A stretch of DNA of 64,000 bases from NCBI GenBank assembly GCA_033819885.1, contig JAQYUZ010000001.1, positions 558,001 through 622,000 of the forward strand, given 5' to 3'. The notes beneath the pieces were generated by a model. That model made no database searches. It was not told the DNA's origin and saw only the letters and a list, made by a program, of their open reading frames with translations. Positions 1-13,528 of this stretch are shown piece by piece. A program made the translations under genes and the position numbers. Position 1 is the first letter of the stretch; every line of letters begins with the position of its first letter. Source of the DNA: Microbotryomycetes sp. JL201. Taxonomy: Eukaryota > Basidiomycota > Microbotryomycetes.

Positions 1-1951
1 TTGCCGCCACACGTCCAAGAGCGACACAGGCTCAAGGCAGCAACAGATCGTTTACAGAGACCCGTCAAGGCAGAATTGGGCATCTTGCGAGAATCTGACC
101 TGCTGCGACCAGAGCCGTCCGTCACTCGCCATGATCAAGCCGGTCCCGATACCGAACAAGATGACCTGAAGCCAATGACGTGCCCCAAGAGACCAAAGTG
201 GCGCTACACAATGTCCAAACTCGAAGTAGAACGCAACGAAGAAGGCATGTTTGAGCAATGGTTGTCGCAGACGGACGCCAAACTGTCTCGATTCGCTACC
301 GAACAAGAAGACGCTGGCGCGTTCATCTCGCCCACGTACTTTGAGCGAAACTTGAACGTGTGGAGACAGCTCTGGAGGACGACCGAGGTGAGTTGTGTAC
401 AGCCTACACGCTTCTGACCTTGCTGCTGACACACGCGCAACTCTCAAGATTTCTGATATTCTCCTGATTCTCGTCGATGTCCGGTTCCCGCTTCTGCACT
501 ATCCGCCTTCCCTTGAAGCCTATGTCAAATCATTACGGGACAAACGCGTCATTCTCGTACTCACAAAGACAGATCTCGTTCCAAAGTGGGTAGCAGACGC
601 TTGGCGAGCGTACTTTGAGCAAAGAGAAGGATCAGATGGCGCAGAAGTCGTAGAGATGGAGAGTTACCGCGAGACTATAAGAAGGGAAGAAACGCAGGGT
701 ACGAGACCAAAGTTTGAACCAGGTGCGCCGGCCGAGTCCAGGATCGAACTCGTCGATGCGTTGAGGCGGGCCCATGCCAAGCTGTTAACGCCACCCAAGG
801 TTGTTGCCGACTTTCCGGAAAGATTCGCAAAATGGAAGCCACGAGTTCGTCAGGACGTGGATTGGGAGTCGGTCGAGGATGAGAATGTGGCAAAAGCGAG
901 AGAAGCAGAGGAACAAGGCGGCAGAGACAAAAGGGGACGACGAAGGAAAGATCGCGACGCGTTCGTGCCAAGGCGTCAACCTGCGGACGCACTCGACTCG
1001 GAGCAGGAAGGCGAGCGCAGGGAAGACGACGACGAGCAGAGAGGCGAAAAAGCGGACTGTGGCGATGACCCTTTCCCGTTCATCAGCATCGGCTTGCTCG
1101 GCCAGCCCAACGTCGGCAAGTCGTCCTTGTTGAACGCGCTTCTAGGTCGCAAAGTTGTTCGAGCCTCGCGCACGCCAGGCAAGACGAAGTCGCTGCAGAC
1201 AATTTATTGGAACAAGACTGTGCGACTGGTCGATTGTCCTGGCCTGGTCTGTCCTTCGTTAGCTGGCATGGAACGTCAAGTGCTCGCCGGAATCTTGCCC
1301 ATACAAAACATTGAAGCTGTGCTTCATTTTGTTGCTCAACGTCTGCCGCTGGAGCGCGTGCTCGGCCTCGAGAGGAGCGAAACAGACAAAGACGAAGACG
1401 ACTTGGCGCGCGAGATCAGTGGCAAGCCTCAACGCCAGAACAATCAAGCTAGCTGGACTACAGACACGATTCTAGTCGACTATGCACTTCAACAAGATTT
1501 CGTCACTGCCAAAGCAGGCCGACCAGACGTGTACCGGGCTGGAGCGCAAATCCTGCGCCAGTTGCATTCGTCTGCGATCCCGTGGACTTTTCGTCCGCCG
1601 CCAAATTCGTCGGCAGCAGAGATATATTCGTCAAGTCAAGAACAGCAAGTTGAATCTACAGAAGGCATCTGGCTAAGCAATTTTGTGCCAAGGGCAGAGG
1701 TCCATGTCGCTCAATCCGTCGTTGGAACGACAGAAGACGAAGGGCAATTTGACGAGAACGATGACGAGTCTCAAGAGGAGGAGGATGAAGAGGAGAGTGA
1801 CGAAGAGGCCAGCGAGGCCGCCGTAGCAGCCGTCAAAAGCGCGTTCTCGGCCCTAGAGGTCGAAGATGGAAACGAATCGGAACAAGATGAAGGCGTTGAT
1901 GGTTATGACGCAGAAGAAGATGATAGAGACCGCTCAGACAGTGACGTGTAG
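1..1951 (+). CDS. GNL1/HSR1-type circularly permuted GTPase (5' end outside window)
   Basis: The visible 629 residues belong to the YlqF/YawG family of circularly permuted GTPases and look closest to GNL1. The pre-domain carries FERNLNVWRQLWR, followed after an intron (388-448) by ISDILLILVDVRFPLLHYPP, then the G4 motif TKTD, and only later G1 (GQPNVGKSS) and G3 (DCPG), which is the permuted G4-G1-G3 order. HYPPSL resembles the HFPPAL of GNL1 rather than Lsg1. Between G4 and G1 lies a Lys/Arg-rich insert, and the C-terminal tail is very acidic (Glu/Asp runs ending at the TAG at 1949). The N terminus is missing, so the start codon is not in the window. The family acts in or around ribosome biogenesis, but the exact role of GNL1 is poorly defined. 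Family assignment is firm and the subfamily call is good. Confidence 0.88.
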
Positions 1952-2330
1952 CGTTGTGCGCGCAAAATTTCGCTTGTCGAAACGTCGCTTGCGGAAAACG
2001 ACTTCGCGAGAAACGGGATCCTGACCCAGCATGCTCGGCATCGCGCTCCTGGGCAGTCCTTGAGAAAATGAAGCGCAATCCCCGAAAACGCAGTATGTGC
2101 TTGTTCACAAGCCCACGTCAGAATGACCGAGGAGCGAAACCGTTTGCAAGGCGGATCGCGTCGCTAACGAGACTTGGCAAACCATTGAGCCACGTAAACA
2201 AGCTGCATGGCAGCTATATTGCAAGGTAAGGCTAGCACGCATGCCCATATCGTAAGCGCCAAGTGTCTTTCGCCGTAGCGGTCCAGCCGCCACGCACAGG
2301 GCTCCAGGTTGTGGCTGCAAGACTCGGGCA
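1952..2330. other. Convergent intergenic region
   Basis: This is 379 bp between the stops of two convergent genes. I see only short frames without family resemblance, so it is presumably 3' UTR and polyadenylation sequence of both neighbours. Confidence 0.6.
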
Positions 2331-3374
2331 CTAATGATCCAAGTTACGGTTCGTGCCCAATTGGTATCCCTCATAGCCCAAAAACCAACCATTCAACATT
2401 TGCTGGAGATAGTCGAGATTCTGCTGGCAAGACCAGCAAGAACCTCGTACAGATGTCGCCTTGTTGTAGCTGAGGCCGACATACCATCCATTATATGCGC
2501 CCAGCGACTTGAGCAAGTCACCGCCGTTGTCGTCGAGCGTCTGTTTGAGGTAGCTCGCGCCGGTCTTCATATTGTAATGAAGGTCGAGGCAGTCACCGTT
2601 AGGCGCTCCTCCGCACTTGTCTTCGGTGATTTGGAACATGCCATACTCGCCTGCGCCGCCACGGATGTCTGGACGACAGGTCGATTCTTGCATGGCGATC
2701 GAGGCGAGGATGATGGGCGGCAAGCCGACCTCTTTGCCGACACGGTCAAACATGTCTACGTAGGCAGCACAAGGAGCGAACGCGCTGTTTTCCATTTTGA
2801 CGGCTTCGTCAAGCGACTTGATCGCCAGTTGGTCGACCGTCAAGTATGGAGGGTTCCATTCGCCGTCTGGCGACGATTGGGACATGCCGCAGTTGAGCCA
2901 CGATTCGGCTCCATTGGGTCCAGCCGAATTGGTGCTTTGAGCGGTAGCGCCAGAAGGACCGCATCGCGAGTCCGTGTAGCCCACGAGGCTCTTGCCCGAT
3001 GAGGAGGAGCCTCCGCCACCGCTGCCGTTGCTGCCAGAGCCGGAATTCGAATCAGACCCTGACGAAGATGATTTTGTCGGCTCTGCCTTTGGCGACGCCG
3101 AGGTCGTCTTGACCGGCTTCTCATAAGGTGCTTCCTCGGTTTGAGTGTGCTTTGGGTTCTCAACGGGAGTTTCGTCGGCAGTCTTGGAGGCCAGTGCGAC
3201 TTTGACGTGGGGTTTGCGCGTGCTCGCCGCCTCCGAACGTCGATGACATTTTGCACGCCTGACGATGCGCCTGCTGTCGAGTGGCAGATGGTCCTGAGGA
3301 GCGTATCCGGCCGCGGCGAGCTCGGACGCAGAGAGCGCAAGGGCCCCTGCGGTAACGAACAATGACCACTTCAT
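2331..3374 (-). CDS. Secreted lytic transglycosylase-like protein (SLT domain)
   Basis: A single uninterrupted 347-residue frame. Residues 1-22 form a signal peptide (MKWSLFVTAGALALSAS). Residues about 25-150 are a Lys/Pro/Ser/Gly-rich linker with long Ser and Gly runs. The C-terminal third is a goose-lysozyme/SLT fold: MQESTCRP holds the expected catalytic Glu, followed by GEYGMFQIT and LGAYNGW, the three SLT signature blocks. Several Cys pairs suggest a disulfide-stabilised extracellular protein. The known bacterial activity is non-hydrolytic cleavage of the MurNAc-GlcNAc bond of peptidoglycan; in a fungus this would act on bacteria or be repurposed. It is intronless in a neighbourhood where nearly every gene has introns, compatible with acquisition from bacteria, though related proteins occur in basidiomycetes. 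Domain call is firm; substrate is inferred. Confidence 0.87.
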   Translation of the reverse strand: MKWSLFVTAGALALSASELAAAGYAPQDHLPLDSRRIVRRAKCHRRSEAASTRKPHVKVALASKTADETPVENPKHTQTEEAPYEKPVKTTSASPKAEPTKSSSSGSDSNSGSGSNGSGGGGSSSSGKSLVGYTDSRCGPSGATAQSTNSAGPNGAESWLNCGMSQSSPDGEWNPPYLTVDQLAIKSLDEAVKMENSAFAPCAAYVDMFDRVGKEVGLPPIILASIAMQESTCRPDIRGGAGEYGMFQITEDKCGGAPNGDCLDLHYNMKTGASYLKQTLDDNGGDLLKSLGAYNGWYVGLSYNKATSVRGSCWSCQQNLDYLQQMLNGWFLGYEGYQLGTNRNLDH

Positions 3375-4057
3375 GACTAGGCGTGGTATGCGAGTTTATG
3401 TGTGAACGAATGTGATTCCAGGTTGTGACTTGAGCTGTGCACCAATGCGCGTTAGTCGCATGCCTTTGTCCTTGTGAGACGGCCCGTGCACACGCGCACT
3501 CACCCGTCGAGGCTGTGTTGCACGCGAACAAGAACAGAGGGGAGAGGAATGCACGGGAATGTCACAGCGCAGAAGAACCAGCTTCTCGATACGCGTGCGA
3601 GCTTGAAAGTGGAAAAGGTGAGAAAGACGTGTCAAGGCAAAAGGGGCGCGGGCGCAAGTTGATCTTCGCGACCGTTGGCGGCAAGAGGGCTGGGCAAACG
3701 CGTCGTGCACCAAACGCGTCCCAGCCCGTTCCGCACGTGGCGCCGATCCCTTTCAACACCTTTCATAAACACCTCATCGTCGTATCTGCATCGCTAAATC
3801 CAACAAGTCGACGTGAAAGAGCGCAGTAGGTTTCGGCAAGTCGCGCCTGCTTTCGCGCGTCAAATCACGTGACCGGAATGCCCCAGCATTCATTCCTGTG
3901 GTCCGCAGGAACTCGCTCCCAGTAGACAGTACAGACTTTCTGAATAAGGCTACATAATGCTATGAGGCGCTGGCGCAAGTGCAGAGTCCCTTTGCTAAAA
4001 ATGACGGCAGCTGCGTCTAGGCTCGCCCTGCCGTTGACATGGCGACATTCAGCCAGT
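3375..4057. other. Intergenic region upstream of the SLT gene
   Basis: This is 683 bp between the start of the minus-strand SLT gene and the stop of the next minus-strand gene. Frames here are short and biased and resemble no family. It should hold the SLT promoter and the 3' UTR of the small membrane-protein gene. Confidence 0.5.
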
Positions 4058-4448
4058 TCACTTTACTTCAACTGTGACAATTGTCGGCTCTTCACGCTGT
4101 TTCGCAAGATCTTTACCTTCGAGATCTTTGCCTGGCTGCAACGTTCCTCCCGTCAACGGCAAAGGCGGCGCTGGAGCCGAGTGATGGTCATCTTCAGGTT
4201 TGAATGTGCCGCCTGTCGATCTGCGAGATTGTCAATGATTGCCCTCAGCTACATAGTGGCGGCGATGCTTCCATTCTTGCTCACGCTCCGTACGACACAA
4301 GCAGGGGTTCTGTGCAGCAACAGCATGTGACATGTTAGCAAGCCACCCGTCTGTTCCAAATGCATCGCGCCTGCGCACGGAAGATGTAGACGCCCGAGCC
4401 GATGCCCAGTGCGAGAGCCAACAAGGGCGAAATGAGACGACCAGACAT
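4058..4448 (-). CDS. Small single-span membrane protein, 85 residues, three exons
   Basis: This gene is not visible as a long frame and was rebuilt from splice signals. Exon 1 (4448-4379) encodes MSGRLISPLLALALGIGSG and ends in phase 1 before a GTGCGC donor. Exon 2 is only 25 nt (4309-4285, QPLLVSYGA). Exon 3 (4220-4058) encodes a hydrophilic Pro/Lys/Glu-rich tail ending EEPTIVTVEVK and a TGA. Both introns (4310-4378 and 4221-4284) have branch-like GCTAAC or TTGAC sequences and AG acceptors, and the three phases fit exactly. The product would have one N-terminal transmembrane segment and a soluble tail. I do not recognise a family with confidence. The layout resembles small mitochondrial or ER membrane proteins of fungi. 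It reads towards the SLT gene and is divergent from FCP1. Confidence 0.62.
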
Positions 4449-4624
4449 GTCGTAGGAGCACGATGACTTGAATGATACTCAGTCAAAAGCCAAGTATCAT
4501 ATGTTTGCGATGCAGTGGGCGGCGTCGTCGGATGGAAAGCGAGTCGGCGTTCGCTTCTGACTTCAACCGAGTGCCCGTGCCCATCACCCAATATACTCGA
4601 CCGCGGGCTGTGCTGGATCAAGAG

Positions 4625-7600
4625 ATGCCAACGACGCCACTGTCTGTGGCGGCTGTGCCGTTTCCGATCACGGTTCAGCGCATCTGCGCCCCCACTTCGA
4701 CCAACATTCGCAAAACGGACGCCCTCTTTACATACTCGTATTACACAAAACCGACACAACCAAACGAGCAGAGAGAAAAGCAGTTTCGGACGTGGGAGAG
4801 CCCAATCGAAGGCATCATTGAGCGATGGGACGTCAAGGAAGGACAGGTGCTGCACAACGGCAGGTCAGTCGTCATCAACTTGTCATCGCCTTTGCTCGGA
4901 TGAGCTTGATCGTGCGGAGCTCGCAACATGGCCTCTTGTCGCACATTGCCCTGGCCTCAGTCGACTTGTAACTGACTGAAACGTGCTTACGTTCGCACAG
5001 CCACCCCGTTGTACATGTCAGGGAGCCATGTACCCATGATGTACAGCTACATGGGCTATGTGCACTCTGCGGCAAGGACCTGACAGGGTGAGAAACCTTG
5101 ACCAAAAGTTCAGCCCACATAAAAGCATCTCATCCCTGGTTGACAGAGCCGACTACACCGGGTACTCGGACACTTCGCGCGCCGCCATTAGCATGGTTCA
5201 TGATGTCGGCGGCCTGACTGTATCCCTCGAGGCAAGCAGAGAATCGGAAACCAGTGCTAGATCTCGAAGCTGATACAACTCGGACTTTGCAGGAGGCCCA
5301 CAGACTCGAGGCAGCGACTACGGAGCGCTTGCTGAAAGAGAAGAAGCTGTCCCTGATCGTTGACCTGGATCAGACCATTGTTCACGCAACAGTTGACCCG
5401 ACTGTCGGCGAGTGGCTCGAGGACGAGTCTAACCCGAATTTCAAGGCTTTGCAAGGGGTGCAGAAATTTCAACTCGGCCCCGATTCTGCTGGAAGAGTCG
5501 AAGACGGCTGCTGGTATTATGTCAAGATGCGGTCAGTCGGCCAGACTTGTGCGCGTGTTTCATTCATTTGACAACTTTTGATCAGGCCGGGTCTGCGCCA
5601 ATTCCTCGAGGACGTGTCCAAGATCTATGAGATGCACGTGTACACGATGGGCACGAGGGCGTATGCCATCGAAGTGTGCAAGGTTATCGATCCGGATGGA
5701 GGCTTGTTCGGCGGCCGGATCCTCAGCCGGGACGAGAGCGGCAGTAAGATATCAGTCTTCACGCAGGTGACACGTTCCGATGACAGAGTTTATACAGGCT
5801 TGACACGCAAGAGCCTTCAACGGCTATTTCCTTGCGACACGAGCATGGTCGTCATCATTGATGACCGAGCCGACGTTTGGGACGGTTCGCCGAATCTTGT
5901 CAAAGTCATTCCATGTACGAGATATCCCTCGATGAAACCTCGCGCCGCCATGAATGCTAAATAGAATGGCTTCCAGATGAATTCTTCGTGGGCATCGGCG
6001 ACATCAACGCTGCGTTCTTGCCGAAGAAGGAGGAGTTGACGGCGAATCCAGGCTCACCGACAAGCACAAGCGGCTCTGAAGCCAGTACACCAAAGACGGA
6101 AGATGTACTCAGTCAGGCGGCGACGACGCCTCCGACTTCCGCAATCTCAGAGGCCGACTTACTTGGTCAGTCTCCCGTCCTCCTCGCCTTTTCTTAACCG
6201 GCCAATCTGATATGTTGTTTGTCCACAGTTAACCCAGCCGAAGAAATTTTCCCTTCTCTTTCCGGCGCCGAAGCCTCCACGGCTCTCACAATACATGACC
6301 AAATTGAAAATAGGCCTCTGAAAAAAGCTCAGGCCGAGGCTGGCCAGCATACCCATACGAGCCCGACCGACGGTGGGGACGGGCACACTCCCGCTGCAGA
6401 GTCGTCTTCATCTGCAGAAAGTCCAGAGAGAGAGGTTCCCGTTCTGCGAGATGATGACGGCGAGCTGGACCGATTGTGGGAGGTGAGTCCACGTTACTGG
6501 ATTGGATTGTCGACTCGAATTGATGTGTCTGCGAGCGGCAGATCCTGAGAGAAGTGCGAAATACATTCTTCGATCAGGTCGAGCAAGGACGAACGGACGC
6601 TGACGTCAAGGTGCGTGGCGCCTATCTAGCCACGGGACACCTGCTGACAACCTGCCCTGCTAGCACATCATTCCCGAGCGTAAGCAACGCGTCTTCCAAG
6701 ACTGTCGATTTGTCTTTTCCGGCCTAGTACCTCTCGGAACGCGACTCGAAGACTCAGAGTACGCTTTGGCCGCCAACCTGTTCGGTGCAGACTGTCAAGC
6801 GGATCTTGATAGCAAGACAACTCACCTCATTGCGCGCGAAGTACGTCATTGGGCAATCTCATTCCCAGCGAGCCTAGACTGACAGGATCACCTCGGGTGC
6901 AGAATGGCACTGCAAAAGTGCACACAGCTCGTCGGAGATACCCTCGACTTCCTGTCGTGCGGGTACACTGGATGCTAGATAGCGTACAATATTGGAAGAA
7001 GATGCCTGAAGCGCCTTACCTGCTCGAGCCGGAACCCGGCCAAGGAAACAAAGCTGAAGCCGAACGGTCAACGACACCGCCTTACGATGCTGATCTAGAC
7101 GAATCCATTTTGACGGCATACGATCGAAATGAAGAAGATGCTCCCGAGGAAGGTGATTCAGTTGCTCTTGATCTGGATTGGGGCGATGCTGCTCAAGAGA
7201 TTGATGAATTTCTTAACGAGACGGACGACGAGGCGACGGACACGGAAGGTGCTCGGTCTGGTAAAGAGGACGAGTCTGATAATGAGCGGAATCCTGATAC
7301 GCCCAGGAAGCGTATGCGTATGAACGAGGAGTCGGACGACGAGTTTGGGAAGAAGCCAATTAATGGGTCACAGGTCGTAGTAGACTCTCCGCTCCAGAAG
7401 AGGGTCAAGGTGTCGAGAGCTCGCAAATCTGGCCTCAAAGTATCATTTCCTGCATCGAGTCCGTCCAGAGGTGACAGCGAAAGAGAGTCGGAAAAGCCTC
7501 TCCCGGACGGAAACGCTGACGATGCCGGAAAGTCACTCGCTCGACCGGCAGCCGCAAGTCGAACAAACACAGCCACAACAGAAGCGTCAAGTTACACTAA

Positions 7601-7715
7601 CTCTGCACCGTCATCGTCACGCCCAGCGAGTCGGGCGAGCAGCGTTCAAGAGTCGTCAGACGATGAAGCGTTTCTGGCTTCAATGACAGCCGAGCTCGAA
7701 GAAGGTTGGAACTGA
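4625..7715 (+). CDS. FCP1: RNA polymerase II CTD phosphatase FCP1
   Basis: Ten exons give 826 residues. An N-terminal beta-rich region (PFPITVQRI, SPIEGIIERWDVKEGQ) is followed by a zinc-type segment, the catalytic FCPH block with DLDQT (the DxDxT motif; first Asp is the nucleophile), MRPGLRQFL, VYTMGTRAYA and IIDDRADVW, and the family hallmark FVGIGDIN. A BRCT domain follows (VFSGLVPLGTRLED, KTTHLIAREN, HWMLDSVQYW), then an acidic, Ser-rich tail. The enzyme removes phosphate from Ser2/Ser5 of the Pol II C-terminal domain in the nucleus to recycle polymerase. Introns: 4864-5000, 5088-5146, 5232-5292, 5532-5585, 5915-5976, 6166-6228, 6483-6541, 6611-6663, 6841-6902. The third uses a GC donor. 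The ATG at 4625 fits the family length best; an in-frame ATG at 4532 is possible. Confidence 0.94.
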
Positions 7716-8179
7716 GCACGTTGAAACTTGATCACGTTCTTTCAGAGAGTCTGAAGATCCAATCATCACCGTTGTTGTAATTGTCTTGCTGATTGAAACG
7801 AGCATGCAAGCGCGTGCTTGCGAGAGACATGGAAGAAGAAAGCTTCTGGCCCAAGCCAGTATACACTTGCCTCGGCCCGGACTCAAACTGTGCTGCAAAT
7901 GTTGTGTCATGATGTAGCTGCGCCGCGTCGACATACGAAGTCGCATGCAGCGTGACTTTGTGCTCTCAAGCGTCTAATCACTGCTAATGAACCCACCGCG
8001 TGGCGCATTCAGCTAGCTCTTCAGCGGCGTTGTTCACGCTGCGCTTTTGCATCGTCTCGCAAAGACATGGAAGAGAGACGAATGAAGCATAGGTCTTGTA
8101 AAGACGTCGAACGCGGCAGGATATGGTTAGAAACATAGGTGCATTACGAGCGTTGGATTTTCTGCCAAATACAGGGCTT
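7716..8179. other. Convergent intergenic region
   Basis: This is 464 bp between the stops of FCP1 and ACP1. No gene is recognised; it is presumably shared 3' UTR sequence. Confidence 0.55.
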
Positions 8180-8851
8180 TTAGTGGGCCTCTGGGCTCTT
8201 TGAGATATACTCGATGGCTGTGGACCAAGTGATTCAATCAGCATACATGATTTTGCGAGTGTTGCTCGTTACAAAACGTGGTCGCGTCAACTGACCCTCT
8301 GCAACGGTAGTGATCTTGTCGGCCTCCTCGTCGGGAATCTCGATGCTGAATTCCTCTGCGGAACCACAATGTCAGTGATATGTCTGTGCACCACATTGTC
8401 CAGTCTAGACGCGCTGCGCCGGACAGCTCGGGAGCTCACCCTCGATAGCCATGACAACCTCGACGGCGTCCAACGAGTCGAGGCCAAGATCGTTCGTGAA
8501 CGAGGCCGTGGGCGAGACCTGATGCGCGTGAAACGTATTGTGCGTCGTGATGGGTGCATGTGATACAGAACAATGACAATCAGAAAAGGCCCAAGGAAAT
8601 GCGTCAGCGCCCTGCGCTCGCTTCGTGTATGTGGATCCGCGTGAGTGAGCAGCTGCTCGTACCTTTGTAGAATCAACCTTTTCAAAAGACTGGAGGACCT
8701 CAAAGATGCGTGACTGGATCGCCGTCTTGTCGAGGCCGGCGGCGGCCGAATACCATCGGGGCGCGGCACGCACAGCGATCGGCAGACGCTGGGCGACGAC
8801 ACGAGGCGCGGCGACGGATGTCAGTGTGCGAGCGGCGGCGAGGCGGAACAT
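8180..8851 (-). CDS. ACP1: Mitochondrial acyl carrier protein (complex I NDUFAB1-like)
   Basis: Four exons (8851-8663, 8518-8440, 8355-8296, 8217-8180) encode 121 residues. Residues 1-40 are Arg/Ala-rich without acidic residues, a typical mitochondrial presequence (MFRLAAARTLTSVAAPR). The carrier domain contains FTNDLGLDSLDAVEVVMAIE, where the Ser of DSLD receives 4'-phosphopantetheine, and then EFSIEIPDEEADKI and the C-terminal AIEYI helix. It shuttles acyl chains in mitochondrial type II fatty acid synthesis and supports lipoate supply, Fe-S biogenesis and, where complex I exists, its assembly. All phases join cleanly. The length is normal for the family. An upstream in-frame Met exists at 8908, but the presequence starts best at 8851. 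Confidence 0.93.
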
Positions 8852-9146
8852 GGCGGAGGGCAGTGCAGGAGCAAAAGGCGCAATTCGCAGTCTCGTCTTG
8901 TTCTTCACGCTAGCCCAACGTTATCGCCGCCTTGCCTCGGCTGTGAGGTCAGACTGGTCCTATTAGCTACTTCTCTTTCTGGCATTGCCTCTGCTTTGAG
9001 AACCGCTAGCTCGCTCGTCGGCTGGCACCTGCGCTTCGTCCAGCTCGTTCTGGTTTGATCTTGCAATCGTTACACGTCAAATTACACCAAAAATCTCCCT
9101 CTATGTGTTCACAACCAAACAAGACTATAATACGGTCTGCTTTGCG

Positions 9147-12200
<3,054 letters not shown>

Positions 12201-12735
12201 TTCGCTGAGCGCAGCAAAGCAGCGGAAGAAATCAAAGAAACCGTCGCAAGAAAATCCCTCACAAGGTTGCGCGACGAGAACAGCAGGACAAAAGTGAAGG
12301 AAGAAAAGCCAACGAGCCGGAACAAGGAACGGCTGTAGACACAGCAGTCCCGCGTTCACGTGCCCGACCAGACTGGCAATTGCAGAGCAACACCGAAACA
12401 GTTACTGAAAATTCGATACCACCAGAAAGCAGAACACGACTCCATATCTGTTTGAGAGAGGTCGAACACCGAAGGAGAGCCACTGCAGCTGCACGAGTTC
12501 CGTCGGTAGGCAATCCTGCCCCTCGGTTGAAAGGAAAAAAAGGGTCGGAATATGAAGAGCTTGTAGGGGTAGCGGCGTGAAAGGAAGAAGGATTTGTGGG
12601 TATGATCGATGCCACCAGGTTGTCACCGTCGCTCTAAATCGTCGAACAGGCTGTCTTGACGAGAAAACGGTCACCCGTCAGGTCAAGTCGGATTGTTGAT
12701 ATTGAGAGGGCCGGTGCGCATGAGGGGCGAGTCGA
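12201..12735. other. Intergenic region upstream of ADE5,7
   Basis: This is 535 bp between the minus-strand ADE5,7 start and the eL41 stop. No gene is recognised. It should contain the ADE5,7 promoter and the eL41 3' UTR. Confidence 0.5.
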
Positions 12736-13078
12736 TTACTTGGCTGTGAATTCAGCAGGGATCAGTAACGTAACGCGGAACCCAGCCGGAAAACCATGGA
12801 CGAACAGCGGGCACGCATCTGCGAGAAAGACAAATGTGTTAGCTTGCATGTATTGGGACACTGTGCACATGTATTGCTTGCGACAAAGACGAACCTTTCT
12901 TCTCTTACGCTTGAGACGACGAACGCGCTTCTTGCGCCACTTATCCCGCCTGTGTAACGATCAAACGACACATGGAAGCAGATGAAGGTGAGAGTGGTAG
13001 TGCACGAGCAGTCAGCCTCTGGAATCGTGTCGTCGTGACCGAATACGGTCGAGGCGAGGATTTTTCCAACGCTTACAT
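12736..13078 (-). CDS. RPL41: 60S ribosomal protein eL41 (25 residues, four exons)
   Basis: The mature product is the strongly basic 25-residue eL41, with the universal core WRKKRVRRLKRKRRK and the C terminus RARSK. It is spread over four exons: 13078-13077 (only AT of the start codon), 12949-12895 (55 nt), 12818-12806 (13 nt) and 12743-12736 (8 nt, ending AAG TAA). The lengths sum to 78 nt, exactly 26 codons. The first intron lies between the second and third base of the ATG (GAGAT|GTAAGC ... TACACAG|GCGGGA). The last intron splits Ser24. All acceptors are AG. Without the last splice the frame would run on into an unrelated tail, so the fit to the conserved C terminus strongly supports the model. 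eL41 lies at the ribosomal subunit interface. Confidence 0.93.
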
Positions 13079-13528
13079 CTCTGCTTAGCGGCAGGATGAG
13101 TGAAGGCGACAACAAGCAGGGAGTATCAGTCAGTACATGTTCTGTTTGCGCTCGGCGTGGTGCAAAAGGTGCTCACTGGATTGGACCCGAGATACGTGAC
13201 GAAGGAAAACCGATGGGCGAAGCGGTCGCCGGTTTTCTTCGAGACCCTCGATAGGGGGCAGTCTCAAGTTCAGACTTCTGTGCCGTGTACAAGCGAACCA
13301 TCTTATTTCAGTTCAAAGCGAGAGTACAATACCGCCGCAGATGGCAAGAACAGAGCCTAGTACATTCATCTTCGGTCTCGAGAAAAGTATCGAAGGTGCA
13401 GAACACGCTTCGAAACGACTACAAAGATAGGCGTCGTGCCTTTGTTGCGTGACCAAATGCACTGACGAAACATTGAAAATGAGCATTCCTGCCGTTCTTT
13501 GAACCGAAAAATCCACAGGACTTGGGTC
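13079..13528. other. Intergenic region upstream of RPL41
   Basis: This is 450 bp holding the RPL41 5' UTR and promoter and the 3' end of the next minus-strand gene. No coding frame is recognised. Confidence 0.5.

Noticed and set aside
2334-3002. A 222-codon plus-strand frame.
   Set aside because: It is the exact antisense of the SLT transglycosylase gene.
4232-4855. A 207-codon minus-strand frame.
   Set aside because: It overlaps the first exon of FCP1 and reads in the wrong frame through the small membrane-protein gene, whose spliced frame is far more protein-like.
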